From CAZYWA01 sp964650975 [NCBI: uncultured bacterium] (GTDB lineage Bacteria > JADJOY01): a stretch of DNA of 7,105 nt. The notes beneath the pieces were generated by a model. It did no database searches and was not told where the DNA came from. It saw only the letters and a program-made list of their open reading frames with translations. The stretch lies in contig CAZYWA010000426.1 of the NCBI GenBank assembly GCA_964650975.1, positions 1 through 7,105 of the forward strand. Direction: 5' to 3'. A program made the translations under genes and the position numbers. Of the stretch, positions 1-6,767 are shown one piece after another (positions within the stretch are counted from its first letter, which is position 1; each line of letters opens with the position of its first letter).

Positions 1-1194
1 CGCATTCCCGCGGGTGAAACGCGGACCTGGAGCGAGCTCGCGGCGCTGGCCGGACGGCCTGGATCGCAGCGCGCCGCGGGACGCGCGCTGGCGGCGTGCG
101 ACATCGACGGGAACGTCCCCTGGCACCGTGTGGTGTCGGCGGGAGGGGCACTTCCGGCTCGCCAGCCCGAGGTGCAGCTCGCTCGCTTGCGCGAAGAGGG
201 TGCGCGGCCGCGAGCGAACGAGACGGTGCGCGCCTGGGCACGGAGGAGCGGGGTCGCGTGGGTTGCGCACCTCGGGCTCAGGACGTTCGCTCGCGGTGCC
301 GATCCGATCATCGATGAATGGCCGCCGCTCGCGGTCGAGCGAGTCGCGAACCAGGCCTCGGCCCTCGCCCGTGGTTTCGCGCCGCTCGGCGGTGCGGCCG
401 AGGGAGAGGCGTTGGTCCCGGCGGCGAGGCGCCGCCACTCCAGCCCGGCACGCGCTCCGCGGATCGCGGCCGTGCTCGCGGCCGGAGTCGAGAACGTCGA
501 CTGGCCCGCGGCGGCCCACGCGCTGATCGAGCGCGGCTGGGTGCGCGTACCGCGGCTGTTCGCGCCGGCCGAGTGCCGCTGGGTCCGCCAGCTCTTCGAC
601 GACGAGTCGCTCTTCGAGCGCACCATCGACATGGCCCCACGCGGCTACGGCGCCGGGTGCTATCGCTACTTCGCCGAGCCCGCGCCCGCGCCGGTGGCCC
701 GGCTCCGGGCCGAGCTCTACGGTCGCCTGCGTGCCTGCGCCGACGACTGGCTCGCGGCGGATCACGGCGAAACCGCTCCCGGAGCGCGCTTCCCGGCGAC
801 GATCGGCGAATTCTTCATCCGCTGCCGGGAAAACGGACAGCTGCGCGGCTCGTCGATCGTCCTCCGTTACCAGCGCGGCGGCATCAACCACGCGCATCAG
901 GACATCTACGGCCCGGTGTGGTTCCCGTTCCAGGCGCTCGTGGTGCTCAGCCGGCGCGGACTCGACTTCCGTGGCGGAGCGTTCGAGTGGATCGAGGAGG
1001 GCCGAGACGCTTCCGAGCGGCGCACCGAGATTCCCGCGAGCGAGGGAGACCTGGTGATCTTCTGTTCGCGCTTCCGGCTCGGCCCTGCGGGACGCGGCGG
1101 CCGGCGCACCCGCATTCCGGTGCGGCACGGCATGACGCTCGTCACGTCCGGCCAGCGCTCAGCCCTCGGGCTGGTGTTTCACCTCGCGAAATAG
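1..1194 (+). CDS. ATL (alkyltransferase-like) domain fused to 2OG-Fe(II) nucleic-acid oxygenase (PF09859-like), 5' partial
   Basis: The frame is open from the first base to TAG at 1192-1194 (397 codons in window); the start lies upstream. In-window residues 1-75 resemble the MGMT/ATL DNA-binding domain: IPAGETRTWSELAALAG, a likely Arg finger R24 (QRAAGRAL), then PWHRVV at 40-45. MGMT has PCHRV with the alkyl-accepting Cys; Trp41 here is the substitution typical of ATL proteins (E. coli YbaZ, S. pombe Atl1), which bind O6-alkylguanine without repairing it. About 85 low-complexity Ala/Arg-rich residues follow. Residues ~164-397 match the PF09859 oxygenase: HQD iron ligands H299 and D301, distal H376 in RHG, and likely 2OG-binding R386 in SGQRSALG, ending LVFH. 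Pfam describes that family as acting on damaged nucleic acid. The fused product therefore probably recognises alkylated bases and oxidatively removes the lesion (inference). A separate oxygenase starting at TTG 412 is possible but less likely. The downstream neighbour is convergent, 14 bp away. Confidence 0.85.
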   Translation, partial: RIPAGETRTWSELAALAGRPGSQRAAGRALAACDIDGNVPWHRVVSAGGALPARQPEVQLARLREEGARPRANETVRAWARRSGVAWVAHLGLRTFARGADPIIDEWPPLAVERVANQASALARGFAPLGGAAEGEALVPAARRRHSSPARAPRIAAVLAAGVENVDWPAAAHALIERGWVRVPRLFAPAECRWVRQLFDDESLFERTIDMAPRGYGAGCYRYFAEPAPAPVARLRAELYGRLRACADDWLAADHGETAPGARFPATIGEFFIRCRENGQLRGSSIVLRYQRGGINHAHQDIYGPVWFPFQALVVLSRRGLDFRGGAFEWIEEGRDASERRTEIPASEGDLVIFCSRFRLGPAGRGGRRTRIPVRHGMTLVTSGQRSALGLVFHLAK

Positions 1195-1208
1195 GGAGCA
1201 CGCCGCCG

Positions 1209-2195
1209 CTACGGCTTCGGCAGGGTCGACGACGTGGGACGCTCGATGAGCCGCGAGTCCTCCGCGACATCCACCCGATCCCGCCCCGACTGCTTGGCGC
1301 GGTAGAGCGCGCGATCGGCCCGCCGGAACACGATCTCCAGATCGTCGGCGCCCGCGCGCCACGCGGCGACGCCCTGGCTCACCCGGATCGCGATCGCCGG
1401 GTGGATGTCTTCCCAGCGCTCGCGCCGAACCGCATCGCGGACCCGGGTCGCGACCACCACGGCGTCTTCCTCGCCGGCGCGCGGCAGCACCACCACGAAC
1501 TCGTCGCCGCCGAAACGGATCGCGATGTCGTTGGTGCGCACCTGCGCTCGCGCCAGCGCGCCGACGCGGGCGAGGACCCGGTCGCCGGTGGCGTGGCCGC
1601 AGCGATCGTTCACTTCCTTGAAGCCGTCGAGGTCGAGCAGGATCAGCGCGTAACCGTGCTCGCCCTCCGCCCACTCGCTGGTGAGCGCCGGCAGCTCGTC
1701 TTGATAGAAGCGCTTGGTCAAGAGCCCGGTGGTCGGGTCGACCGCGGCGGCGCGAACCTTCTCGGCGAGCTTGTCGTGGAAGCGCCGGTCGTACTGATCG
1801 AGCCACTCGAAGCGCAGGATCACGTCGCCCAGGTGGATCTTGTCGCCAGGCTGGAGCGCGCGCTCCTGGATCTGCTCCTCATTCACGAACACACCGTTGG
1901 TGCTGCCCATGTCGGCGACCCACACCAGCTGCGCCCCGAGCCCGCCCGACTGCACGTAGATCTTGGCGTGGCGGCGCGAGACCGTGTCGTCGTCGATGAA
2001 GATGTCGCAGCCCGGATCGCGGCCGATCACGAAGTTCCGGCGCTCGTCGTCGAGGTCGTAACGCACGCCCAGCTGCGCGCCGGCGATCACCGTCACGCCG
2101 GGCGTCGCCGGGCCGCGAGAGAGCGGCTGCGCGTTGAGCCGAATCGCCGTCGCCAGCGTGGTGGACGGCCGTTCGGTGGCCTTGGGCGGGCTCAT
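1209..2195 (-). CDS. FHA-GGDEF diguanylate cyclase
   Basis: This 328-aa cytoplasmic protein should make cyclic di-GMP from two GTP. An N-terminal tail (1-33) rich in Thr (T7, T12, T13, T16) precedes an FHA domain (~34-130) with the phosphothreonine-binding signature: G58-R59, S73-R74-R75-H76 and G97-S98-T99-N100-G101. A short linker leads to the GGDEF domain (~150-315). It starts with DPTTGLLTKR, has the metal-binding LDLDGFKEVND, an intact GGDEF active site (229-233), and an RxxD inhibitory I-site (R220-T-N-D223) exactly five residues before it. The enzyme should therefore be active and product-inhibited. There is no signal peptide, membrane segment or EAL domain. The ATG (2195-2193) overlaps the kinase TGA (2194-2192) as ATGA and its Shine-Dalgarno is weak, so translational coupling is likely. 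The architecture matches Bdellovibrio DgcB. Family assignment is firm; control by the adjacent kinase is inference. Confidence 0.93.
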   Translation of the reverse strand: MSPPKATERPSTTLATAIRLNAQPLSRGPATPGVTVIAGAQLGVRYDLDDERRNFVIGRDPGCDIFIDDDTVSRRHAKIYVQSGGLGAQLVWVADMGSTNGVFVNEEQIQERALQPGDKIHLGDVILRFEWLDQYDRRFHDKLAEKVRAAAVDPTTGLLTKRFYQDELPALTSEWAEGEHGYALILLDLDGFKEVNDRCGHATGDRVLARVGALARAQVRTNDIAIRFGGDEFVVVLPRAGEEDAVVVATRVRDAVRRERWEDIHPAIAIRVSQGVAAWRAGADDLEIVFRRADRALYRAKQSGRDRVDVAEDSRLIERPTSSTLPKP

Positions 2196-3409
2196 CGCTG
2201 GCCCGCGGCCTCGTGGCGCGCCTTCTCGACGACGGGCTCCACGTGGCGATCGAATGCCGCGCGAAGCCCATCCTCGAGCCTCGCCAGCGTTCCCGGATGC
2301 AGTGCCATCCACACTCCCGCGAGCGCCGCGAGCAGAGCGCCCGACGCCGCTGCCAGCGGAGCATAGCCACGCAGCCACGGCACGGCGAGCGCGTCCGGCG
2401 TGGCACCTTCGACGGCTCCGCCGCGCTTTCCTCTCGATCGCTCCGCGTCGCGGACGGGCAGCGCGGCGACGCGATCGGCGAGCGCTTTCTTGAGCTCGCG
2501 CTTCGACGCGGCGATCGGGCGCAGCGCTTCGGCCATCTCGGCGGCATTCGCGAAGCGCTCGTCGGCGGCGCGCGCCAGCGCCCGGTGCAGCACGGCTTCG
2601 AGCGGCTCGGCGCCGGCCAGCGCCAGCGGCTTCGGCTGCTCCTCGTTCTTGATGCGGATCACCTCGTAGATGTCGGACTTCGGCTTGACGCCGTGCGGAT
2701 GGCGCTTGGTCACCAGCTCGTAGAGCACCACCGCCAGCGAGTAGAGATCGGAGCGGCCGTCGATCTCGTTGCCGCGTCTCCCCGAGAGCTGCTCGGGGCT
2801 CATGTAGGACGGTGTGCCGAGCAGCAGCCCTTCGCGCGTCACCTGCGCATCCTCCACGCGAGCGATGCCGAAGTCGGTGAGCTTGGGCACCCCAGCCCGC
2901 GACACCAGCACGTTGGCCGGCTTCACGTCGCGGTGCACGGTGCCGCTTTCGTGCGCGAACTCGAGCGCCGAGAGCAGCGGCAGCGCCAGCGCCGCCGCGA
3001 CGTCGGGACGGAACGCCTCTCCGGCGCGCGCCACCGCTTCGAGGCTCGCGCCGTCGACCAGCTCCATGCGGATGTTCCAGGTGCCGTTGGCCTCGAAGCA
3101 CTCGTGCATCTTGACCACGTTCGGATGCTCGAGCGCCGAGGTCACCTCGAACTCGTGATGGAATCGCTTCACCGCGTCGCGCTGGTCGCGCAACGCATGG
3201 CGCAGCTCCTTCATGGCGTAGGACGCGCCGCGCTTCGACACCACGTGGTGCACGAACGCGTACCCGCCCTTGCCGAGCGGACGGCCTTCGACCCGGTAAT
3301 CGCCGATGGTGTAGGCCTTGCGCGAGCCGGGTGCCACGGCCCGCGTGCCGCCGGAACCTCGCCGGGCGAGCGCTGCGCGCGTGCGGCTTGCGACGGCGGA
3401 AGGTGCCAT
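2192..3409 (-). CDS. Hanks-type Ser/Thr protein kinase with C-terminal transmembrane segment
   Basis: From the ATG at 3409 this is a 405-aa PknB-like kinase. Kinase landmarks are all present: Gly-rich loop LGKGGYAFV (45-53), ATP-binding K67 in AMKEL, a candidate helix-C Glu (E86 or E88), HRDVKPAN catalytic loop (159-166, D161), DFG (179-181), an activation loop with T191 and T199 in GTPSYMSPE (198-206), and the structural DLYS. It is an RD kinase with nothing obviously degenerate. After the domain (~300) come a charged linker and one hydrophobic segment (~349-370), then about 35 residues with no recognisable sensor fold. The kinase should face the cytoplasm, anchored near its C terminus. The start is uncertain: neither ATG 3409 nor ATG 3493 (433 aa) has a good Shine-Dalgarno, the frame stays open to ATG 3541 inside the divergent gene, and GTG 3337 is a shorter option. 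It is first in a two-gene operon with the FHA-GGDEF gene (4-bp overlap). Confidence 0.92.
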   Translation of the reverse strand: MAPSAVASRTRAALARRGSGGTRAVAPGSRKAYTIGDYRVEGRPLGKGGYAFVHHVVSKRGASYAMKELRHALRDQRDAVKRFHHEFEVTSALEHPNVVKMHECFEANGTWNIRMELVDGASLEAVARAGEAFRPDVAAALALPLLSALEFAHESGTVHRDVKPANVLVSRAGVPKLTDFGIARVEDAQVTREGLLLGTPSYMSPEQLSGRRGNEIDGRSDLYSLAVVLYELVTKRHPHGVKPKSDIYEVIRIKNEEQPKPLALAGAEPLEAVLHRALARAADERFANAAEMAEALRPIAASKRELKKALADRVAALPVRDAERSRGKRGGAVEGATPDALAVPWLRGYAPLAAASGALLAALAGVWMALHPGTLARLEDGLRAAFDRHVEPVVEKARHEAAGQR

Positions 3410-3518
3410 TTCGAGAAGCGTACGCCCGCCCCGAGGGGTCGTCCAGACGAGGTCGGGCGCGGGACTCTCGGTTTGACGTGGGCTCCCGGGCATCGGTAGC
3501 TTCGGCACGGGGTATCCG
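3410..3518. other. Divergent intergenic region between the kinase and radical SAM genes
   Basis: This 109-bp stretch should hold the promoters of both divergent transcripts. On the plus strand TTGACG (3473-3478) is followed after 18 bp by TAGCTT (3497-3502), a one-sided sigma70-like match whose -10 is poor; it would start transcription only about 10 nt before the GTG at 3519. A GGGG run (3509-3512), 6 nt before that GTG, may serve as its ribosome binding site. No comparable minus-strand boxes stand out. If the kinase really starts at 3493, the gap shrinks to 25 bp and the promoters must lie inside coding sequence. Confidence 0.4.
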
Positions 3519-5036
3519 GTGCGCGTCACGCTTTGCTGCATGGGGTTCGAGAACCAGGGCGTCGAAGCGCTTTCCGCTTACCTTCGCGAGCAGGGCCACG
3601 AGCCGGTGCTCGCCTTCGACCCGGCGCTCTTCGACGACAAGCTGCTGTTCCACGAACATCGCCTGAAGGCGCTGTTCGACGATCCCGACGGCTTCGCGCG
3701 GCGGGTGCTCGACTCGAAGCCCGATCTGGTGGGCTTCAGCGTCTTCTCCATCAACTATCCGTGGGGCCGCGAGCGGGCGCGGCGCTTGAAGCGCATGGCG
3801 CCCGAGCTGCCGATCGTGTTCGGCGGCATCCATCCGACGCTCTGTCCCGACGCGGTGATCGGAGAGGACGCGATCGACTACGTGATCGTCGGAGAAGGCG
3901 AGGGTGCACTCGTCGATCTGGCGCGCGCGCTCGGCCGTGCGGAATCGCCGCGGGCCATCCCGAACGTGTGGGGCAAGGACGCCGGCGCCGTGTGGTCGAA
4001 CCCGGTGCGTCCCTACATCCGCGATCTCGACTCGCTGCCGCTTCCCGACAAAGAGCTCTTCTATTCGCTCGATCCGAGCTTCGCGCGCGCCTACCAGACG
4101 CTCTCGACCCGCGGCTGTCCGTATCGCTGTACGTTCTGCTGCGCGAGCCACTACCACAAGATCTACGAGCCCAAGGACAACCCGATCCGACGCCGCGGCG
4201 TCGACACGATCCTGCGCGAGATCCGCCACTTCCGCGCGCGCTACCCGGTCGAACGGGTGCTCTTCGAGGACGACGTGTTCGGCAACAGCCGCGAGTGGCT
4301 GCGCGAGTTCGCGGCGCGCTACCCGAGCGAGGTCGGGCTCAAGTTCAAGGCGGTGACCTACCCCGCGTTCCTCGACGTAGAGGCGGTGTCGCTGCTGGCG
4401 AAGGCTGGTTGCTACAAGCTCGAGCTGGGTGTGCAGACCGGCAGCGAGGCGGAGCGGCGGCGGCTCGGCCGGCGCGAGAAGAACCGCGAGCTCGAGGAGG
4501 TCGGCCGGCTGTGCCGCGAGGCGCGACTGCCGCTTCACCCCGACCACATCTTCGGCATTCCCGGCGACACCCGCGAGGCGCAAGAAGAGGCGGTGCTGCT
4601 CTACAACCGCATGCGTCCCGCGCAGATCACCTGCTACTCGATGCAGCATTTCGCGAACCTGCCGCTCGCGGATCGCGCCGTCGAGGCGGGCGACATCACC
4701 GCGGCCGACGTCGAGCGCCTCGCGCAGGGCGAGGGTGTTCACCTCATGAACGGCCGTCTGGCGTTGCCGCCGGCGAAGCGGCGTTTCTATCGGCCGTTCT
4801 ACGCGCTCTTGGTGCTCTTGCCGTGGCTCTCGCCGAGAACCGTCGACTGGCTGGTGCGGACGCGTTTCTATCGAGCGCTGGTGCTCCCCGATCTGGCGCT
4901 GCTCGCGATCTACGGTGTCCGCTCGGCGCAGGTGGGAAACGCCCAGGTGGGCGAGCACGTGAGCCGCGCGATCCGCCAGATCGCGCGACACGCCGTGCGC
5001 TCGATCTGGCCGCGCCGCCTTGCACCGGCCGCCTGA
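3519..5036 (+). CDS. B12-binding-domain radical SAM protein, substrate unknown
   Basis: A 505-aa protein starting at GTG 3519; the next in-frame ATG (3540) would cut off the first beta strand of the N-terminal domain, so GTG is preferred. Residues ~1-140 form a cobalamin-binding-like Rossmann domain (RVTLCCMGFENQG, DLVGFSVFSINYP, VFGGIHPTLCPD, DYVIVGEGEGAL); I see no DxHxxG cobalamin motif. The radical SAM core carries the 4Fe-4S motif C200-x3-C204-x2-C207 in STRGCPYRCTFC, then FEDDVFG, KLELGVQTGSE near 300 and FGIPGDT at 345-351. From ~423 to 468 a hydrophobic stretch (ALLVLLPWL, ALVLPDLALLAIYG) suggests membrane association, as in BchE- and hopanoid-type relatives. Such enzymes do methylations, cyclisations or rearrangements by radical chemistry, often on lipids or tetrapyrroles. 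Neither the sequence nor the neighbours (a kinase and a glycosidase) fixes the substrate. Confidence 0.9.
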   Translation: MRVTLCCMGFENQGVEALSAYLREQGHEPVLAFDPALFDDKLLFHEHRLKALFDDPDGFARRVLDSKPDLVGFSVFSINYPWGRERARRLKRMAPELPIVFGGIHPTLCPDAVIGEDAIDYVIVGEGEGALVDLARALGRAESPRAIPNVWGKDAGAVWSNPVRPYIRDLDSLPLPDKELFYSLDPSFARAYQTLSTRGCPYRCTFCCASHYHKIYEPKDNPIRRRGVDTILREIRHFRARYPVERVLFEDDVFGNSREWLREFAARYPSEVGLKFKAVTYPAFLDVEAVSLLAKAGCYKLELGVQTGSEAERRRLGRREKNRELEEVGRLCREARLPLHPDHIFGIPGDTREAQEEAVLLYNRMRPAQITCYSMQHFANLPLADRAVEAGDITAADVERLAQGEGVHLMNGRLALPPAKRRFYRPFYALLVLLPWLSPRTVDWLVRTRFYRALVLPDLALLAIYGVRSAQVGNAQVGEHVSRAIRQIARHAVRSIWPRRLAPAA

Positions 5037-5180
5037 GACGTGAGCATCCCGGCGCGCCGTCCGGGCTTCCGTGTATCCGTGCCTCACGCCGTGAGCTTGC
5101 AGGCGGGTCCGGTCGACGAGTATCCCGAAGGATTCGCCGTCACGCGCGGCTTCCGCGAGGATGACCCGTCAGGAGGCTTC
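5037..5180. other. Leader region before the glycosidase gene
   Basis: These 144 bp separate the radical SAM stop from the glycosidase ATG. The glycosidase frame stays open back to a GTG at 5040, but that extension resembles no family-1 N terminus and lacks a ribosome binding site. Two small hairpins are visible: CCCGG 5048-5052 with CCGGG 5061-5065, and CTCAC 5083-5087 with GTGAG 5091-5095. Neither has a T tract, so no terminator is supported. I found no convincing promoter boxes. Co-transcription with the radical SAM gene is possible but not shown. Confidence 0.4.
5171..5176 (+). promoter_or_regulatory. Shine-Dalgarno AGGAGG setting the glycosidase start
   Basis: A perfect AGGAGG lies 4 nt before ATG 5181. 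It is by far the strongest ribosome binding site in the window, where most other starts have weak ones. It favours the 526-aa product over the 573-aa frame from GTG 5040. Confidence 0.85.
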
Positions 5181-6761
5181 ATGCGCTTTCAGCTCCCGTA
5201 CACGCCCGCAGATCTCGACGAAGTGATCGGCAAGGCCTCGCTGCCGCCGGATTTCCTGTTCGGCGTGGCGACCGCGGGCTACCAGGCCGAGGGCGGCTTC
5301 AACGGCGAGCGCGATCCCAAGAACAACTGGTACGGCTGGGAAGGGAAGGGCGGGCGCGACGTCACCGGCCGCTCGTCGGATTTCTGGAACCGCTACCGCG
5401 AGGATCTAGATCGCGCGCAGTGGATGGGCCTCAACACGTTCCGCATGGGAATCGAGTGGGCCCGCGTCCAGCCGTCCTCGGACGTGAGCCGCCGCCACAC
5501 CAGCCCTCCCGACTTCGACGAAGCCGCGTTCGATGCCTACACGGACATCATCGTCGAGGCGCGGAAGCGTGGCCTCGAGCCGATCATCACCCTGCTGCAC
5601 TTCACGACGCCGCTCTGGGCGGGCCCGGACTTCTGGCTCGAGGGTCCGAAGGTCGAGGATCTCTTCATCCCGTACGTGAACTTCACCATCGAGAGCATCA
5701 ACAACCGGCTGGTCGACAAGCACGGCCAGGCGCCGATCAAGTACTGGGTGACGCTCAACGAGCCGTTCATGCTCGCGTCGGCCACGTACTTGTTCCGGAT
5801 GTTCCCGAGCAACATCACGCGCTCGAGCCTGCAGGCGACTCGCCTCGCGTACGAGAACATTTTGATCGGCCACATCCTCGCGTATCGCGGCATTCACGCG
5901 ATCTCCGGCGGCAAGCGCTGGGAGCGTCCGATCGTCACGTTCAACTCGTGGGCGGCGCGCATCTACTCGATCGACAAGATGGCGCAGGACCTGATGGTGG
6001 CGCGCACCCTCGGCCTCAAAAAGGAGCAGGTGCGGCCGTATCTCGTGGAGTGCCGGCAGCGCTTCATCGAGCGCATCTCGCGCATCCGCCAGCCGCGCGA
6101 CCTCGACGGTCCGCGGCGCGCCGCGGACGCGGTGCTCGATCGCTTCGTGTGGAACCGGCTCAATCTCGTCACCATGCCGCGCGTGCTGCACAGCGTGTTC
6201 GAGGACTACCAGGAGTCGCGGCTGCTCGACGCGGTGTCGTTCGATTTCTACGATCCCTTTCCCTCCAACTACGTGCAGCTCTCGGGTGGCCCCAAGATCC
6301 GCAAGGATCCGTGGGACTGGACCAGCAACCCGGCGGCGTTCTGCGACTTCCTGCACGCCTACTCGTCGCCCAACCACAACCTGCCGCTCATGGTGCTCGA
6401 GAACGGCTTCGGCATCCGCGGCAAGACCGCGCAAGGCGTGCCGCGCTTCGACGGCGCCCATCGTCTGGACGGCCTGCGCGGCCATCTGTTCGGCATGCTG
6501 AAGGCGATGTCCGAAGGGGTGAACCTCAAGGCTTTCTGCCACTGGACCATCACCGACAACTACGAATGGGGCAGCTTCGAGCCCCGCTTCGGGCTCTTCG
6601 CGGTCGACTACGCGAACGAGTCGAAGCGCCTGCCGGTGGATGCCCAGGGCGACAACGCGCCGGGCGCCTATCGCGCGCTGGTCACGGCGCTGCGCTCGGG
6701 GGACAAGGACCGGGTGCGCGCCGCGTTCCGCGGCGAAGGGCTCGAGAGCTACCCGGGCTGA
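5181..6761 (+). CDS. Glycoside hydrolase family 1 (beta-glucosidase-like)
   Basis: This 526-aa retaining glycosidase should hydrolyse beta-linked sugars or glycosides in the cytoplasm; there is no signal peptide or membrane segment. GH1 hallmarks run in order: FLFGVATAGYQAEGG (25-39, substrate-binding Gln in the QxEG motif), FRMGIEWARVQP, H140 in LLHFTTPLW, acid/base E194 in TLNEP, nucleophile E407 in VLENGFGIRG, and the C-terminal HWTITDNYEWGSFEPRFGLFAVDY. Both catalytic glutamates are intact, so it should be active. Its length is slightly above the usual 440-500 residues, with the extra sequence mostly between the two catalytic motifs (about 212 residues apart). The HFTTPLW and GPDFWLEGP region differs from the common HWDLPQ..GGW pattern, so it is a divergent subfamily and substrate specificity cannot be read off. 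The start is set by AGGAGG. A strong hairpin cluster begins 7 bp after the TGA, so this is probably the end of its transcript. Confidence 0.92.
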   Translation: MRFQLPYTPADLDEVIGKASLPPDFLFGVATAGYQAEGGFNGERDPKNNWYGWEGKGGRDVTGRSSDFWNRYREDLDRAQWMGLNTFRMGIEWARVQPSSDVSRRHTSPPDFDEAAFDAYTDIIVEARKRGLEPIITLLHFTTPLWAGPDFWLEGPKVEDLFIPYVNFTIESINNRLVDKHGQAPIKYWVTLNEPFMLASATYLFRMFPSNITRSSLQATRLAYENILIGHILAYRGIHAISGGKRWERPIVTFNSWAARIYSIDKMAQDLMVARTLGLKKEQVRPYLVECRQRFIERISRIRQPRDLDGPRRAADAVLDRFVWNRLNLVTMPRVLHSVFEDYQESRLLDAVSFDFYDPFPSNYVQLSGGPKIRKDPWDWTSNPAAFCDFLHAYSSPNHNLPLMVLENGFGIRGKTAQGVPRFDGAHRLDGLRGHLFGMLKAMSEGVNLKAFCHWTITDNYEWGSFEPRFGLFAVDYANESKRLPVDAQGDNAPGAYRALVTALRSGDKDRVRAAFRGEGLESYPG

Positions 6762-6767
6762 GTTTTT

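Noticed and set aside
1195-1208. Shared terminator between the convergent oxygenase and FHA-GGDEF genes
   Set aside because: Only 14 bp lie between the stops, and there is no GC hairpin with a T tract there.
318-2366. A plus-strand frame open for about 680 codons
   Set aside because: It crosses the oxygenase in another frame and then lies antisense to the FHA-GGDEF gene; no domain, and low-complexity Arg/Ala-rich sequence.
2213-3499. A plus-strand 428-codon frame opposite the kinase
   Set aside because: Antisense shadow of a gene with complete kinase motifs; the translation has no recognisable fold.
3473-3502. Sigma70 promoter TTGACG-18-TAGCTT for the radical SAM gene
   Set aside because: The -10 matches only three of six positions, and the implied start would leave about 10 nt of leader, cutting into the possible ribosome binding site. 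It is mentioned in the intergenic entry but not called.
1209-5087. A minus-strand frame open for about 1290 codons, far beyond the FHA-GGDEF gene
   Set aside because: Only 1209-2195 has recognisable domains. The rest is antisense to the kinase and radical SAM genes, Arg/Ala/His-rich and without motifs; long stop-free antisense frames are expected at this base composition.
5040-5180. N-terminal extension of the glycosidase from GTG 5040
   Set aside because: It has no ribosome binding site and does not resemble a GH1 N terminus, whereas ATG 5181 has a perfect AGGAGG 4 nt upstream.
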